A stretch of 64,000 nucleotides of DNA from positions 1 through 64,000 of the forward strand of contig NZ_MUKU01000016.1 of assembly GCF_002081825.1 (NCBI RefSeq), in the 5' to 3' direction. Shown here in pieces: positions 54,889 to 64,000 of the stretch (positions are counted from its first letter, which is position 1; every line of letters starts with the position of its first letter). The notes beneath the pieces were generated by a model that saw only the letters and a list, made by a program, of their open reading frames with translations, was not told where the DNA came from and did no database searches. The translations under genes and the position numbers were made by a program. This DNA is from Chromobacterium haemolyticum. Lineage in GTDB: Bacteria; Pseudomonadota; Gammaproteobacteria; Burkholderiales; Chromobacteriaceae.

Positions 54889-57159
54889 TCACGCGGCCGG
54901 CTTGGGCTTGCGTTGCCGCGGCGCACGTTTGGGCGCGGGCTTGACCGGCGCCGGAGCCTCCGGAGGCGAACTGTGCCGCTGCGCCAAGCCCATCGCCAGC
55001 GCCAGCCGGCCCAGGCGCTGCTGCTTCTCGCCGCTGATGGGACCCGCCGCCTGCAGCAGCAGAATCGCGAGCTCCAGCGCGAACTGGCGTTGTTGCTCGG
55101 TGGGCAACAAATGTTCCAGCGTCGCCAGCGCGCGCTTCTCGTCGTTGCGCACCAGCCAAGTCTGGCGCCGAACCGCCTGCTTGAACTGCTCCAGCGTCAA
55201 ATCCTCGCCCAAGGCGGTTTCCTGCATCACCCGGCGGATAGCGTTGAACGGCCTCACGTCCACTACCCCGTTGCCGATGGCGACATAGATCAACAAGCGC
55301 AAAAACCCGTCCACCGGCCCGCCTTCGGCGTAATGGGCCTCCAGCTCCTGGCGCTTGAGCCGCAGCATCTCGCTGCGCTCCCAGCTGCCGTCCGCCTTGC
55401 GCACTCCGTATTCGCGCTGCGGTTTCAAACCGGTCAGCGCCGCGCTCCACGGCGATTCGAACAAGGTTCGGAAACTCAACTCCTGCCAGGCGTCGCGACC
55501 ATCGCGCCAACCGTCCAGCGCCGTCTCCATCAACTGCGCGTAGCTTTGCTGCCATCGCCAGAACGGATTGTCCTCCGCCGCGGGCCGCCGTTCGTCGCGC
55601 ACCTTCTCCGCCCATTGCCGCAGCCCGGCCAGCCAGGGGTTGCGGCTGGAAAACCAGCGCCGCTCCAAGCGCGACGGATGCATTTCACGCCACCAGCGCG
55701 CGGTATGCTCGTTGCCGTACAAGCGCAGCCAGGGAGAGATGAAGGTATCGTACAGCTGCTGGTTGACCTCTCCCACCCGGCGCACCACTTCGAAGGCGGC
55801 CTCGCCCTGGCGGCCGTCGCCCAACGCCAGAATGTCGTCGATGTCGCGCGGCTCGAAGCGGATCACGTAGCGGCCTTGCAAGTATTCCAGCCCCACCATT
55901 TCCGGGTGGGTATCGGTGATGATGGCTTCATACAAGCCGGGCGGCAGCACATCGATCAAGTCCAGTGCGCTGGCCAACTCGCTGTGTTCCTTGTTGGCCA
56001 CGCCGGCGGACACGAAAATGCCCAGGTGGCCCACCTGCTCGTGCAGGCAATAGACGATGGTCTGCTCATTAACGCGGATGTCCTCCACGCTGTGGTACAG
56101 GTCCGCGATCCAGAACAAGGCCTGCTGCGGCGGGGTGATGTTGTCGCCCCAGGAGGCGAACACCACGATGGGCGAGCGGATGTTGCGCAAGTCCACCGCC
56201 TGCCGCCCCTCCTCCAGCGTCACCTCGCCATGGCTCAGCCGGTTGCCGACAAACAGGTTTTGGGTAATCCATTCCATCTCGGCCTTGTTGAGCAGATAGT
56301 GGCCGCCCCACCAGCGCTCGAACTCCAGGAAGCGCTCACGCTCGGTGTCCACCTTGGCGTACAGCGAATAAGGCTTTTTCCAGTAGGTGTTGGCCGGGTC
56401 CAGCTGTTCGAAATTGCTGACCAGATGAGCCCCGTCGAACTGGCCGTGGCCCAGATCGCCTACCAGCGAGGCCATCCAGGTGCCGCCGTACAAGCCGCCG
56501 GAATAGCGCATCGGATTCTTGCCGGCCACGCCAGCCCAGTAAGACAACGGCGAACCGGCCAGCAGGATGGGTCCCACCAGCTCCGGCGCGGTGGCCGCCA
56601 GCATCGCCAGCGCCCAGCCGCCCTGGCAATTGCCGATGACGAAGGGTTTGCCAGCACTGTGCGGATGCAGCTGGTTCACCTTTTGCAGGAAGATCTTCTC
56701 GGCGCGCCACACGCATTCAATCGTCTGCTTGGGCTCCGGCACCGGGAAAAACATCACGAAATAACAAGGATGGCCTTGGCGCAGCGCGATGCCGATCTCG
56801 CTGTCCATCTTGAAGCCGCCGATGCCGGGGCCGTGGCCGGCGCGCGGGTCTATCACCACGAAGGGCCGTTTGGCCGGGTCCGGTTTCGGACAGCCGTCCG
56901 GCGGGCGGATCGCCGACAGCGCGTAATTGACCGGCTGCTCCAGTTCGCGACCGTCCACGATGATGTCGTAGTCGAACACCAGCACCGGCGGGTGACCGGA
57001 GGCGGCGTGCTCCAGATAGGTGTCCCCGCGCTGGCGCAGAATGTCGCAATACAGCACCGAACGCTGCCAGGCGTCGATCCAATACTCCACCAAGGCGCCA
57101 TTCAAACCGCCGGCGCCGAGCGCGGAGAACCAAGGAAATGAAGAGTCAGGCAGGCTCAT
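54889..57159 (-). CDS. DUF3141 family protein, PhaC-like alpha/beta hydrolase
   Basis: A 756-residue cytoplasmic protein of the DUF3141 family. The N-terminal 400 residues resemble polyhydroxyalkanoate synthase: [37 protein letters not shown] and the lipase-like box GNCQGGW with Cys178 in place of Ser, as in PhaC. A likely acid/His pair is in [15 protein letters not shown] and [14 protein letters not shown] helical part (about 480-690) and a Lys/Arg/Pro-rich tail ([16 protein letters not shown]) follow. No phaC partner genes (phaA, phaB, phasin) adjoin it. Role unknown; polymerase or thioesterase chemistry is plausible. The ATG at 57159 matches the family start. Confidence 0.85.
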   Translation of the reverse strand: MSLPDSSFPWFSALGAGGLNGALVEYWIDAWQRSVLYCDILRQRGDTYLEHAASGHPPVLVFDYDIIVDGRELEQPVNYALSAIRPPDGCPKPDPAKRPFVVIDPRAGHGPGIGGFKMDSEIGIALRQGHPCYFVMFFPVPEPKQTIECVWRAEKIFLQKVNQLHPHSAGKPFVIGNCQGGWALAMLAATAPELVGPILLAGSPLSYWAGVAGKNPMRYSGGLYGGTWMASLVGDLGHGQFDGAHLVSNFEQLDPANTYWKKPYSLYAKVDTERERFLEFERWWGGHYLLNKAEMEWITQNLFVGNRLSHGEVTLEEGRQAVDLRNIRSPIVVFASWGDNITPPQQALFWIADLYHSVEDIRVNEQTIVYCLHEQVGHLGIFVSAGVANKEHSELASALDLIDVLPPGLYEAIITDTHPEMVGLEYLQGRYVIRFEPRDIDDILALGDGRQGEAAFEVVRRVGEVNQQLYDTFISPWLRLYGNEHTARWWREMHPSRLERRWFSSRNPWLAGLRQWAEKVRDERRPAAEDNPFWRWQQSYAQLMETALDGWRDGRDAWQELSFRTLFESPWSAALTGLKPQREYGVRKADGSWERSEMLRLKRQELEAHYAEGGPVDGFLRLLIYVAIGNGVVDVRPFNAIRRVMQETALGEDLTLEQFKQAVRRQTWLVRNDEKRALATLEHLLPTEQQRQFALELAILLLQAAGPISGEKQQRLGRLALAMGLAQRHSSPPEAPAPVKPAPKRAPRQRKPKPAA

Positions 57160-57263
57160 GCGAAAACGCTCCGGCGACGATAAGGGAATGCCGCAATTCA
57201 CTCTAGTCCAAATCCCCGCCCTGGTCGGGAAAAAGCCCGTAAGCAAAACGCTTGCCGGCGAGC

Positions 57264-57279
57264 TTTACATTTGGTAACA
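57264..57279 (+). promoter_or_regulatory. RstA/CpxR-like direct repeat upstream of the first Spy-like gene
   Basis: TTTACATTTGGTAACA, two half-sites of an OmpR-family regulator type, close to the enteric RstA box TACATNTNGTTACA. Located 110 bp before the gene. A related sequence precedes the second Spy-like gene. Confidence 0.5.
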
Positions 57280-57388
57280 ATTGATCCCGGCCCACTCACA
57301 CTTAATTGACAGTCGCCATCCAGAATAATGGAGTGATCCTGCCGATGTCGTCCGCCCGCATCGCAGCCATCAATGGAATGGCCCACCT

Positions 57389-57868
57389 ATGAAACCGCAG
57401 ATACCCTTTATATTCGCCTGCCTCGCCGCCGGCGCCGCTCTGGCCGCGCCGCCGGAACCCGCTTGCCCGCCGATGGGCAATTTCGCCGGCCGTCCGTGGA
57501 AAATAGACCCGGCCAAACGCGACGCTTTTATCGCCCAGCACCAGAAAGCGCTGCACGACAAGCTCAAGATCCAGCCGGCCCAGGAGGCCGCGTGGCTGGC
57601 CTTCGCCAGCGCCACCCGCCCCGGTCCGATGCCGTCTTGCGAAAACGCGTCCACCGCGCCGGAACGCATGGAACAGCGCGTGCTGATGGCCCAGCGCCAC
57701 CTGCTGAACCTGCAAAAGCGCTTGGAAGCGCTCAAATCCTTCTACGGCCAGCTCACGCCCGAGCAGCAGAAAATCATGGACCAGGACAGCCCGCCGCTGA
57801 TGGGGGGCCGGGGCCAGGGGCCGATGCGCAAACTGCAGGCCGGCCAAGGCAACGAGCCCCACAACTAA
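57389..57868 (+). CDS. Spy/CpxP family periplasmic protein
   Basis: A 159-residue exported protein of the Spy/CpxP (LTxxQ) family. The signal peptide ends AAGAALA; the mature helices carry HQKALHDKLKIQPAQEAAWLAFASA and LEALKSFYGQLTPEQQKIMDQ, with the LTPEQQ motif. Such proteins are ATP-independent periplasmic chaperones or sensors induced by envelope stress. A paralogue lies at 58206. Its TAA stop codon is directly followed by repeat copy I. No strong ribosome site; ACCT precedes the ATG. Confidence 0.88.
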   Translation: MKPQIPFIFACLAAGAALAAPPEPACPPMGNFAGRPWKIDPAKRDAFIAQHQKALHDKLKIQPAQEAAWLAFASATRPGPMPSCENASTAPERMEQRVLMAQRHLLNLQKRLEALKSFYGQLTPEQQKIMDQDSPPLMGGRGQGPMRKLQAGQGNEPHN

Positions 57869-57990
57869 GAAGCTGTTCAAAGCCTCGTGAGCAAGATCGG
57901 GGCAAGATCTTGCGGCAGAGAAAGCGGAAGGCACCCACGGCAGATGGGCATGTCGCGTCTCACCAAGCGCAGCAGATTTTGAACAGACTC
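57869..57990. repeat. Stop-codon-associated MITE, family 1, copy I
   Basis: A shorter, diverged copy of 122 bp starting GAAGCTGTTCAAAGCCTCG immediately after the TAA stop (57866-57868) and ending GATTTTGAACAGACTC. The right flank no longer matches TAA. The rest of the 57991-58205 gap carries the second OmpR-type box and the promoter of the next gene. Confidence 0.8.
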
Positions 57991-58107
57991 CAGGAATCCC
58001 TTAATCACCTCGCCGGCATGACAGAACGGAGAACAGATGGTTAAGCCGCCGGCCACCGACAGCGCCGTCCCGCGCATTGTTGCAAACTACTAAGCGGGCC
58101 GGCCCGG

Positions 58108-58123
58108 TTAACACTCGGTAACA
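58108..58123 (+). promoter_or_regulatory. RstA/CpxR-like direct repeat upstream of the second Spy-like gene
   Basis: TTAACACTCGGTAACA shares the pattern ACAyTyGGTAACA with the box at 57264. It lies 83 bp before the gene. The shared element supports joint control of the two Spy-like genes. Confidence 0.5.
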
Positions 58124-58205
58124 AGCCCCGTCCTACCCGCAACACTTGCCAGACATCCATGGTCAATACTGCTTGCATGATCAACCTCCGTAGGAGTCTT
58201 CAATC

Positions 58206-58679
58206 ATGACCAAGCTGTTCAAGCCCATGCTGATCGCCACGCTGCTGGCCGCCGGCCTCGCCGGCTCCGCGCTGGCCGCCGGCGACGCTCCGTCGCAAAG
58301 CCCGATGCCGATGATGGAAAAAGGCCGCCACATGGACCCGGCCCAGCACGAAGCCATGGCCGCGCGCCACCTGCAAGGGCTGCACGATCAACTCAAACTG
58401 CAAGCCAGCCAGGAAGGCGCCTGGAAAACCTTTGCCGCCTCGATGAAGCCGGGCGGACGGGCGATGCCGCCCAAGCCGCAGGCCGGCGACACCGCTCCTC
58501 AGCGCATGGAACGCATGTTGGACATGATGAAACAGCACCAGGACGCGATGCAGAAACGCCTGGACGCGCTGAAAACTTTCTACGCTCAGCTCACGCCGGA
58601 GCAACAGAAGGTGATGGACCAATGGCACGGCCAGATGGGCCGCCGCATGGGCCCGATGTCCAAACCGCAGTCCAAATAA
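58206..58679 (+). CDS. Spy/CpxP family periplasmic protein
   Basis: A 157-residue paralogue of the gene at 57389. The signal peptide ends GSALAAG. The mature part has HLQGLHDQLKLQASQEGAWKTFAASMKPG and LDALKTFYAQLTPEQQKVMDQWHGQMG, i.e. the helical hairpin and the LTPEQQ motif. It is Met-rich (MPMMEKGRHM, MDMMKQHQDAMQ), which in Spy relatives may bind copper. GGAG lies before the ATG. It ends at a strong terminator. Confidence 0.92.
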   Translation: MTKLFKPMLIATLLAAGLAGSALAAGDAPSQSPMPMMEKGRHMDPAQHEAMAARHLQGLHDQLKLQASQEGAWKTFAASMKPGGRAMPPKPQAGDTAPQRMERMLDMMKQHQDAMQKRLDALKTFYAQLTPEQQKVMDQWHGQMGRRMGPMSKPQSK

Positions 58680-58698
58680 GCGCCGCGCGTCCGACAGC

Positions 58699-58727
58699 AA
58701 AAACGGCAGCCTCCGGCTGCCGTTTTT
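58699..58727. terminator. Bidirectional intrinsic terminator
   Basis: AAAAACGGCAGCC-TCC-GGCTGCCGTTTTT, a stem with A and T runs on both sides, serving the Spy-like gene and the convergent EamA-like gene. Confidence 0.9.
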
Positions 58728-58752
58728 AGCGTGGCGGTTATGCGCCTATCAC

Positions 58753-59220
58753 TCAAACGCGTCCAAACCACTTATCGCCGAAGTTAACCAACAACACCCC
58801 GCCCACCACCAGCGCCGCGCCCAGCAGCCGAAGCGCGTTCACCTCGCGCAGCGGCATCGCCAACCAGCCGAAACGGTCGAACATCAGGGATACGCACACC
58901 TGGCCGGCGATCACTAGGGACAGCATGGCCGCCACGCCCAGCCGCGGCGCCAGCAAGGTGGTGCCGAACACGAACATCGCCCCCATCGCGCCGCCCAGCA
59001 GCATCCACCACTCCACTCGGCCCAACTGCGCCAGATCCTGCCATTTCTGACCGGTGGCGACGGCCAGGCCGGCCAGACACAGGCTGCCCACGGAAAACGA
59101 CACCAGCGCCGCCAACAGCGTGCTATTGCCCAGCACGCCCTTGAGCTGGTTGTTGATGGCGGCCTGCAGGGGCACCACGACGCCAATGAGGAAAGCGAAT
59201 AAAGGATAAATAGGGTTCAT
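58753..59220 (-). CDS. YdcZ/DUF606 small DMT transporter
   Basis: A 155-residue membrane protein with five helices of the YdcZ/DUF606 branch of the drug/metabolite transporter superfamily, half the size of RarD. Typical segments are FLIGVVVPLQAAINNQLKGVLGNSTLLAALVSFSVG and LLAPRLGVAAMLSLVIAGQVCVSLMFDRFGWL. Such half-size members work as dimers. Substrate unknown. A parS-like site lies just upstream of its start. Confidence 0.9.
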   Translation of the reverse strand: MNPIYPLFAFLIGVVVPLQAAINNQLKGVLGNSTLLAALVSFSVGSLCLAGLAVATGQKWQDLAQLGRVEWWMLLGGAMGAMFVFGTTLLAPRLGVAAMLSLVIAGQVCVSLMFDRFGWLAMPLREVNALRLLGAALVVGGVLLVNFGDKWFGRV

Positions 59221-59244
59221 GACGATCCAGTCGAATCAACGGAG

Positions 59245-59258
59245 GGTTTCACGTGAAA
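59245..59258. other. parS-like ParB-binding site 6
   Basis: GTTTCACGTGAAAC, extended to GGTTTCACGTGAAACA (15 of 16 bases of the full parS consensus), in the short gap between the ykgJ-like stop and the DMT transporter start. The best of the six. Confidence 0.85.
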
Positions 59259-59264
59259 CAGCGT

Positions 59265-59672
59265 TCACGCCGTGGTGTTGCGATGGAAGGCGATCTTCTG
59301 AGGATTGCGGGTATACGCGCAGAAGCCGGGCTTGGGACCCACCTTGGGATGGTTGCGGCAAGTATTGGGGCGCCGCTCGTAAATGCCGCACAAACGGGTC
59401 TTCTGATCCAGGTGCATGCAGTCGCCGTTGGCACGCCTCGCCAGCGTGAACAGTTCCCGCTTGAAATTGAAGTGCTGGATCAGCCGCTGCTTTTCCAGAC
59501 GTTTGGCGATGTTCTTGATCGGCTCTTCCAACTCGAACTCGTCCACCACGCCCATGCGCACCAGATCCGGCAGCCGCACTTCCACCGGCATGGAACAGCA
59601 GCTGCCCATGCAGTCGTCGCACAAACCGTTCTTGTATTTGACCCAGGTGTCCAGGCGCTCAATGTCGGCCAC
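59265..59672 (-). CDS. YkgJ family cysteine cluster protein
   Basis: A 135-residue protein of the YkgJ (CxxCxxxCC) family, thought to bind zinc or an iron-sulfur centre. The clusters are CDDCMGSCC near residue 18, C in GDCMHLDQ, RLCGIYERRPNTC and GFC. Function unknown. The start is a GTG at 59672 with GGGGA upstream. It follows the RlhA-like gene on the same strand. Confidence 0.9.
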   Translation of the reverse strand: MADIERLDTWVKYKNGLCDDCMGSCCSMPVEVRLPDLVRMGVVDEFELEEPIKNIAKRLEKQRLIQHFNFKRELFTLARRANGDCMHLDQKTRLCGIYERRPNTCRNHPKVGPKPGFCAYTRNPQKIAFHRNTTA

Positions 59673-59820
59673 GTTTGATTCCCCGTGATGCCGGCGTGGC
59701 CGGCGATAATGTATTAAAGGATTGTTCCGGATAGGAAAAAAGGAAAGAGGCGCATTTTACGCGCCTCGCCGCCGCCGCCGCAATCGACTCACCGACCGTT
59801 TCAGATCGGCAATCCAGCGC

Positions 59821-61800
59821 TCAAGACTGCGGACGCTGCTTGAAGAAGGTCAAGGGCGCGGAGTACGGCACCTCGCTTGGCGGCGCGGCCTTCAGGATGT
59901 GCTTTTTCATCTTGCCCATCACATGCATCTCGCAAGGCCGGCATTCGAACTTCAATGTGTAGGTCTCGTTGCCGGATTTCAGCGTCATCGGATCGGCGCG
60001 CACCTGGCCCATCACGCCCTTCACGCCCTTGGCTTGCTTCGGACACAGGTTGAAGGAGAAACGCAGGCAGTGCTTGGTGATCATCAGGCTGACCTCGCCC
60101 TCTTCCTGATGCGCCTCGTAAGCAGCGTCGATGACCTCCACCCCGTGCTTGCGGTAGAACTGCCAGGCCAGGTTGTTATAGACATTGGCCAGATAGCTCA
60201 GCGTCTTTTCCGGATACGGCGCCGGCGGCTGCAGCGCCGCCTTGCGCGGCTGGCGCGGCCAGGCCTGCAAGCGCGCGGCCTCCAGCCGGGCGATGCCGTC
60301 TCGGCGCAAGGCGTTGATCGCAGAGGCGGGCACGAACCACGGCTGAGAGAGTTGCAGCGTTACATCGTGGGCGACGAACATGGTGTTGCCCAGCTTGGCC
60401 AGATTGTCTCGCAGGCCGCCCAGCGCCTTCTCCGCATCCTTGGCCGGCTCCAGCGCCAGCGGGCTACAGGCGACGGCGCTGACGCCGTCCTCGTCGGTGA
60501 TGCTCAATTCCAGGCCTTCGGCGTTTTCGGCCAGCGTCATCCACACGCCCACCTTGCGCTCAGCGGACTTTTTCAACAGCGCCAGCTCCCAGGCGTGGTC
60601 GCGGTTGCGGCAGATGTCCACGCCCGGCTTGAGGCCGGCCAGCACCGAGGCGTCGTTGGGAAACACCCTCCACAACAATTCGCCGTCCGCGGTCTTGCCC
60701 ACTTGCTGCACGGTATTGGCCTGCACGCCCACCACTTCGCGCTTCTTCATGAAGTTGATGCCATCGCCGTTGCTCATGGTTTCGCAAGTGGCGATCTCCA
60801 GCCAGTCCGGTCCCACCTTGCTGACCACGCCCAGGCCGACGCCGACGAATTTGGGCGAATCGAAAGCGCCGATGTCGATCTTGCGACCTGTGGCGAAGTA
60901 ATCGGTGCCGCCGCGGTGGAAGGTTTTGTCCGGGTCCGGCGCGAAGAAGATCTCGCTGTCGCCGCTGGAGGCGCGCGCCAGTTCCGGCCGCCGTTCGATG
61001 ATCTCGTCCAGCAGCAGCCGGTAGTGGGCGGTGATGTTCTTCACGTAGGACACGTCCTTGTAGCGGCCCTCAATCTTCAGGGAACGCACGCCGGCGTCCA
61101 GTAGCGCCTCCAGATTAACGCTCTGATTGTTGTCCTTCATCGACAGCAAATGCTTGTCGAAAGCCACCACGCCGCCGTCCTTGTCGGTCAGCGTGTACGG
61201 CAGCCTACAGGCTTGCGAGCAGTCGCCGCGGTTGGCGCTGCGGCCGTTGTCGGCGTGGCTGATATAGCACTGGCCGGAGAAGGCCACGCACAGCGCGCCG
61301 TGAATGAAGTATTCGATGGTGGCGGCGTCGCCCACCGCGTCGGCAGCCTGGCGGATTTGCGGAATCGTCAGCTCGCGCGCCAGCACCACCTGGGAGAAGC
61401 CGGCGTCGGACAGGAAACGCGCTTTTTCCGGCGTGCGGATGTCGCACTGAGTGGATGCATGCAGCTGGATGGGCGGCAGATCCAGTTCCAGGATGCCCAT
61501 ATCCTGGATGATCAGCGCGTCCACGCCGGCGTCGTACAACTGCCAGATCAGCTTGCGCGCCGGCTCCAGTTCGGCGTCGTGCAAGATGGTGTTGAGCGTG
61601 GCGAAGATGCGCGCGTGGTAGCGGTGCGCGAACGCGGTCAGGCCGGCGATGTCCTCCACGCTGTTGCAGGCGTTGTGACGCGCGCCGAAGCTGGGCCCGC
61701 CGATGTACACCGCGTCGGCGCCGTGCAAGATAGCCTCGCGGCCGATTTCGGCGGTCTTGGCGGGCGATAGCAACTCGATTTGGTGCGACAACAGGCTCAT
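59821..61800 (-). CDS. U32-family protein RlhA-like (tRNA/rRNA hydroxylation)
   Basis: A 659-residue protein of the peptidase U32 family with a C-terminal DUF3656-type part, matching E. coli RlhA (YdcP) in length and order. RlhA makes 5-hydroxycytidine in 23S rRNA together with prephenate-dependent steps. N-terminal barrel: IELLSPAKTAEIGREAILHGADAVYIGGPSFGARHNACN; U32 signature: EYFIHGALCVAFSGQCYISHADNGRSANRGDCSQACRLPY. C-terminal cysteines (CPKQAKG, CRPCEMHVMGKM) complete the metal ligands. TrhP-type relatives are shorter. The ATG at 61800 has AGGAAA upstream. Confidence 0.88.
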   Translation of the reverse strand: MSLLSHQIELLSPAKTAEIGREAILHGADAVYIGGPSFGARHNACNSVEDIAGLTAFAHRYHARIFATLNTILHDAELEPARKLIWQLYDAGVDALIIQDMGILELDLPPIQLHASTQCDIRTPEKARFLSDAGFSQVVLARELTIPQIRQAADAVGDAATIEYFIHGALCVAFSGQCYISHADNGRSANRGDCSQACRLPYTLTDKDGGVVAFDKHLLSMKDNNQSVNLEALLDAGVRSLKIEGRYKDVSYVKNITAHYRLLLDEIIERRPELARASSGDSEIFFAPDPDKTFHRGGTDYFATGRKIDIGAFDSPKFVGVGLGVVSKVGPDWLEIATCETMSNGDGINFMKKREVVGVQANTVQQVGKTADGELLWRVFPNDASVLAGLKPGVDICRNRDHAWELALLKKSAERKVGVWMTLAENAEGLELSITDEDGVSAVACSPLALEPAKDAEKALGGLRDNLAKLGNTMFVAHDVTLQLSQPWFVPASAINALRRDGIARLEAARLQAWPRQPRKAALQPPAPYPEKTLSYLANVYNNLAWQFYRKHGVEVIDAAYEAHQEEGEVSLMITKHCLRFSFNLCPKQAKGVKGVMGQVRADPMTLKSGNETYTLKFECRPCEMHVMGKMKKHILKAAPPSEVPYSAPLTFFKQRPQS

Positions 61801-62024
61801 GGCGTTTCCTGACATTTAGTATAGGTGGCCGCGTCGGGCTATGGCGGCCGCAAAGGGGCGGAATTATAACGGAATCATGGAGTTATAGGTAGAAATTTGC
61901 AGCAGCGGCTTTTAAGTTCAGCCTCGGGATCACGGCCTTGCCATGCCACCGTCACATGCCGCGTCTACACCTCCAAATAGTCAAAATCGGTTTTATGCAT
62001 GCAAAAGCTAATTCGGAGAGCGTC

Positions 62025-63722
62025 ATGTTCAACCGCCTGACCATCGCCCAGCGCCTAAGCGCGCTCGTCGCGGCCCTGCTGGCCATCACTATTCTGATCA
62101 GCCTGTTTGGCCAGCACGCGCAAAAAGGCATACTCGACGACTTCGCCACCACCTACAACGACCGGGTGGTCTGCCTGAAGCAGCTGAAAACCGTGGCCGA
62201 CAGCTACGCTGTCGGCATAGTCGATGGGGCGCACAAACTGCATGCCGGCGCCATCGACGCGGCCGGTTTTCTCGGCGGCATAGACGCCGCGCAAGTGGCG
62301 CTGAAAAAACAATGGGGCGACTACCGCGCCACTTATCTGACCGATGAGGAAAAAACCCTGGCCGACCAGGCAGAGGCGGCGATGCGCCACGCCGACGCCA
62401 GCGTGGCCCGACTCAAAAGCCTGGCCCAGTCCGGGGACCGCGCCGCGATGCAACTCTTCCTGGACAAGGAAATGTACCCGGCCATCGATCCCATCGCCAA
62501 CCGCATCGCCGCGCTGATCGACTTGCAGCTGCGAGTGGCGGCGGAAGAGTTTGTCAAGGCGCAGGAGCGCGCCGCCGCCAGCCGCGTCGTCGCCATCGCG
62601 CTCTTGATCTGCGGCGTGGCGCTGGGCGCCGTGCTGTCGCTGATCATCATCCGCTCGCTGATGGCCGAGCTGGGCGGCGAGCCGCGCGATGTGGTGGCGC
62701 TGACCGAGCGCATCGCCAACGGCGACCTCAGCCAAAGGCTGCAGGTCAAGGCAGGCGATCAGCACAGTGTGGTCGCCTCAATGGCCCGCATGCAAAGCGG
62801 GCTGATCCGCATGGTGCGCGCCATGCAACAGATCATCAGCCAGCTAAGCGCCAACGCCACCGAGCTGGCGGCGGCGGCGGAACAGGTGGCCGCCAGCGCC
62901 GAGGAACAGACCCGGGCCGCCTCGTCGATGTCGGCCTCGGTGGAACAATTGTCGGTCAGCATTTGCTCGGTGGACGACAACACCACCGACGTGGCCACCG
63001 AATCCGTCTCCACCGGCGACCTGGCCACCCGCGGCGAATCCATCATCGACCAAACCCTGCACACCATAGAATCGGTGGCCGACATGGCGCGCGCCTCGCA
63101 GGCGCAAGCCGACCTGATGAGCAGCCGCTCGCAGCAGATCTCCAATGTGATCCAGGTAATACGCGACGTGGCCGACCAAACCAATCTGCTGGCGCTGAAC
63201 GCCGCCATTGAAGCCGCGCGCGCCGGCGAACAGGGCCGCGGCTTCGCCGTGGTGGCCGACGAAGTGCGCAAGCTATCCGAGCGCACTGCCCAGTCCACCT
63301 CCGAAATCGGCGCCAGCATCCGCGAAATGCTGGATAGCAGCGCCCATGTGGTGCAGAACATCCACCACACCGTGGACCACATGGAAGTGGGACTGCAGCA
63401 GGCCAGCGACGCGCGCGCAGCCATCACCGGCATCAACGACAAGGTGGCCAGGGTCAAACAGTCGCTGAGCGCGATTTCGGTGTCGCTGCACGAGCAGCAG
63501 GCCACCGGCACCGGCATCGCCGCCAATGTGGAGAAAGTGGCGCAGATGTCCGAGGAAACCAGCGCCGCCGCCAACCAAACCGCGGACTCCGCCAGCCAGA
63601 TGGAACAGATGTCGCACGAGCTGCAATCCAGCATCAACTATTTCACCTTGCCGCAGGCCGGCCAAAGCCAAAGCGAAGAAACACCGCTGCAAACCGGCCA
63701 CTCCTTGGCGGCCGCCGGCTGA
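62025..63722 (+). CDS. Methyl-accepting chemotaxis protein
   Basis: A 565-residue chemoreceptor. TM1 is at about 11-29, and a four-helix-bundle periplasmic sensor domain (about 32-190) has no recognisable ligand pocket. TM2 is near 195-215, a HAMP domain about 216-270, and the signalling domain has the hairpin tip [45 protein letters not shown]. The C-terminus lacks the NWETF pentapeptide that binds CheR. GGAG lies before the ATG at 62025. A strong terminator follows. Stimulus unknown. Confidence 0.94.
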   Translation: MFNRLTIAQRLSALVAALLAITILISLFGQHAQKGILDDFATTYNDRVVCLKQLKTVADSYAVGIVDGAHKLHAGAIDAAGFLGGIDAAQVALKKQWGDYRATYLTDEEKTLADQAEAAMRHADASVARLKSLAQSGDRAAMQLFLDKEMYPAIDPIANRIAALIDLQLRVAAEEFVKAQERAAASRVVAIALLICGVALGAVLSLIIIRSLMAELGGEPRDVVALTERIANGDLSQRLQVKAGDQHSVVASMARMQSGLIRMVRAMQQIISQLSANATELAAAAEQVAASAEEQTRAASSMSASVEQLSVSICSVDDNTTDVATESVSTGDLATRGESIIDQTLHTIESVADMARASQAQADLMSSRSQQISNVIQVIRDVADQTNLLALNAAIEAARAGEQGRGFAVVADEVRKLSERTAQSTSEIGASIREMLDSSAHVVQNIHHTVDHMEVGLQQASDARAAITGINDKVARVKQSLSAISVSLHEQQATGTGIAANVEKVAQMSEETSAAANQTADSASQMEQMSHELQSSINYFTLPQAGQSQSEETPLQTGHSLAAAG

Positions 63723-63751
63723 AACCCCGTTTACCCCCTCTCCGCACTTGG

Positions 63752-63778
63752 CCTGGCACTTGCCAGGCTTTTTTTTAG
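63752..63778 (+). terminator. Intrinsic terminator after the chemoreceptor gene
   Basis: GCCTGGCA-CT-TGCCAGGC followed by eight T, about 30 bp after the stop codon. From here to position 64000 no gene or other signal is recognisable. Confidence 0.92.
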
Positions 63779-64000
63779 TCTGGCAATGCCCCATGGCCTA
63801 TGGGTCAGCCGGCGCTTACCTTCGCCGCAACGCCATGCTGCATAGCAACAATGTCGATAAGCGAACACTCACCGTTCTCGCACACACTATTGCGACTGAA
63901 AACGCATAGTTTCCACGGCCAATCATTCGTTGGCGCTACAAATTTCGTTCGCAAAAACAAAAAGCAGATGCCTTTCATTTGCATTTGGCGGCGATCTTGC

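Noticed and set aside
63779-64000. Frames at the right edge (e.g. 63526-63909)
   Set aside because: They start inside the chemoreceptor gene in another frame, cross its terminator and have no ribosome site.

Overview
The window is GC-rich, densely coded chromosome from a betaproteobacterium of the order Neisseriales, most likely Chromobacterium or a close relative. This is inferred from codon use, gene content and a Correia-like dispersed repeat; no rRNA or tRNA is present to prove it. There is no phage, plasmid, CRISPR or secondary-metabolite region. The only insertion sequence is an IS4-type element cut by the left edge.

Layout. 1-7.4 kb: the IS end, a DUF2059 protein, orphan periplasmic binding proteins (sugar type, sulfate type), small enzymes, YaeQ and an LprI-MliC fusion. 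7.7-13.3 kb: RhlE helicase, a family-3 binding protein, an EAL protein, an RNase D-like exonuclease and a lipoprotein 5'-nucleotidase. 13.5-14.8 kb: moaD-moaE-mobA with ATGA overlaps. 14.9-22.5 kb: a sugar-phosphate cluster on the minus strand, tkt, gap, a zinc-ribbon membrane protein, pgk, a LysE exporter and fba. 23.9-35.0 kb: a complete histidine-utilisation locus, hutC then hutI-hutG-hutU-yjiH-permease-hutH-antiporter, with two HutC-type operators. 35-42 kb: Mpo1-like protein, mutarotase, M3 peptidase, acetyltransferase, RarD. 42.7-46.1 kb: a fused indolepyruvate ferredoxin oxidoreductase. 46-64 kb: lipoprotein, second DUF2059 protein, MscS channel, sirtuin, MazG-like enzyme, CpdB, an HxlR/oxidoreductase divergent pair, GST, a DUF3141 PhaC-like protein, two Spy/CpxP proteins, a RlhA-like U32 protein and a chemotaxis receptor.

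Two patterns cross gene boundaries. First, a family of roughly 120-155 bp elements with terminal inverted repeats (eight near-complete copies, several remnants, plus one copy of a second family) sits almost always exactly at the stop codon of a gene. The TAA stop doubles as the 3-bp target duplication, and in some cases the element separates the stop codon from the original terminator. Second, six sites matching GTTYCACGTGRAAC, the core of the ParB centromere site parS, are spread over 54 kb, which suggests that the window lies in the origin-proximal domain of the chromosome.

The hut genes form one catabolic unit: HutH deaminates histidine to urocanate, HutU and HutI convert it to formiminoglutamate, and HutG releases glutamate and formamide. 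HutC represses, and the YjiH, AAT-permease and antiporter genes probably supply transport. The tkt-gap-pgk-fba genes together carry the triose/pentose phosphate interconversions.
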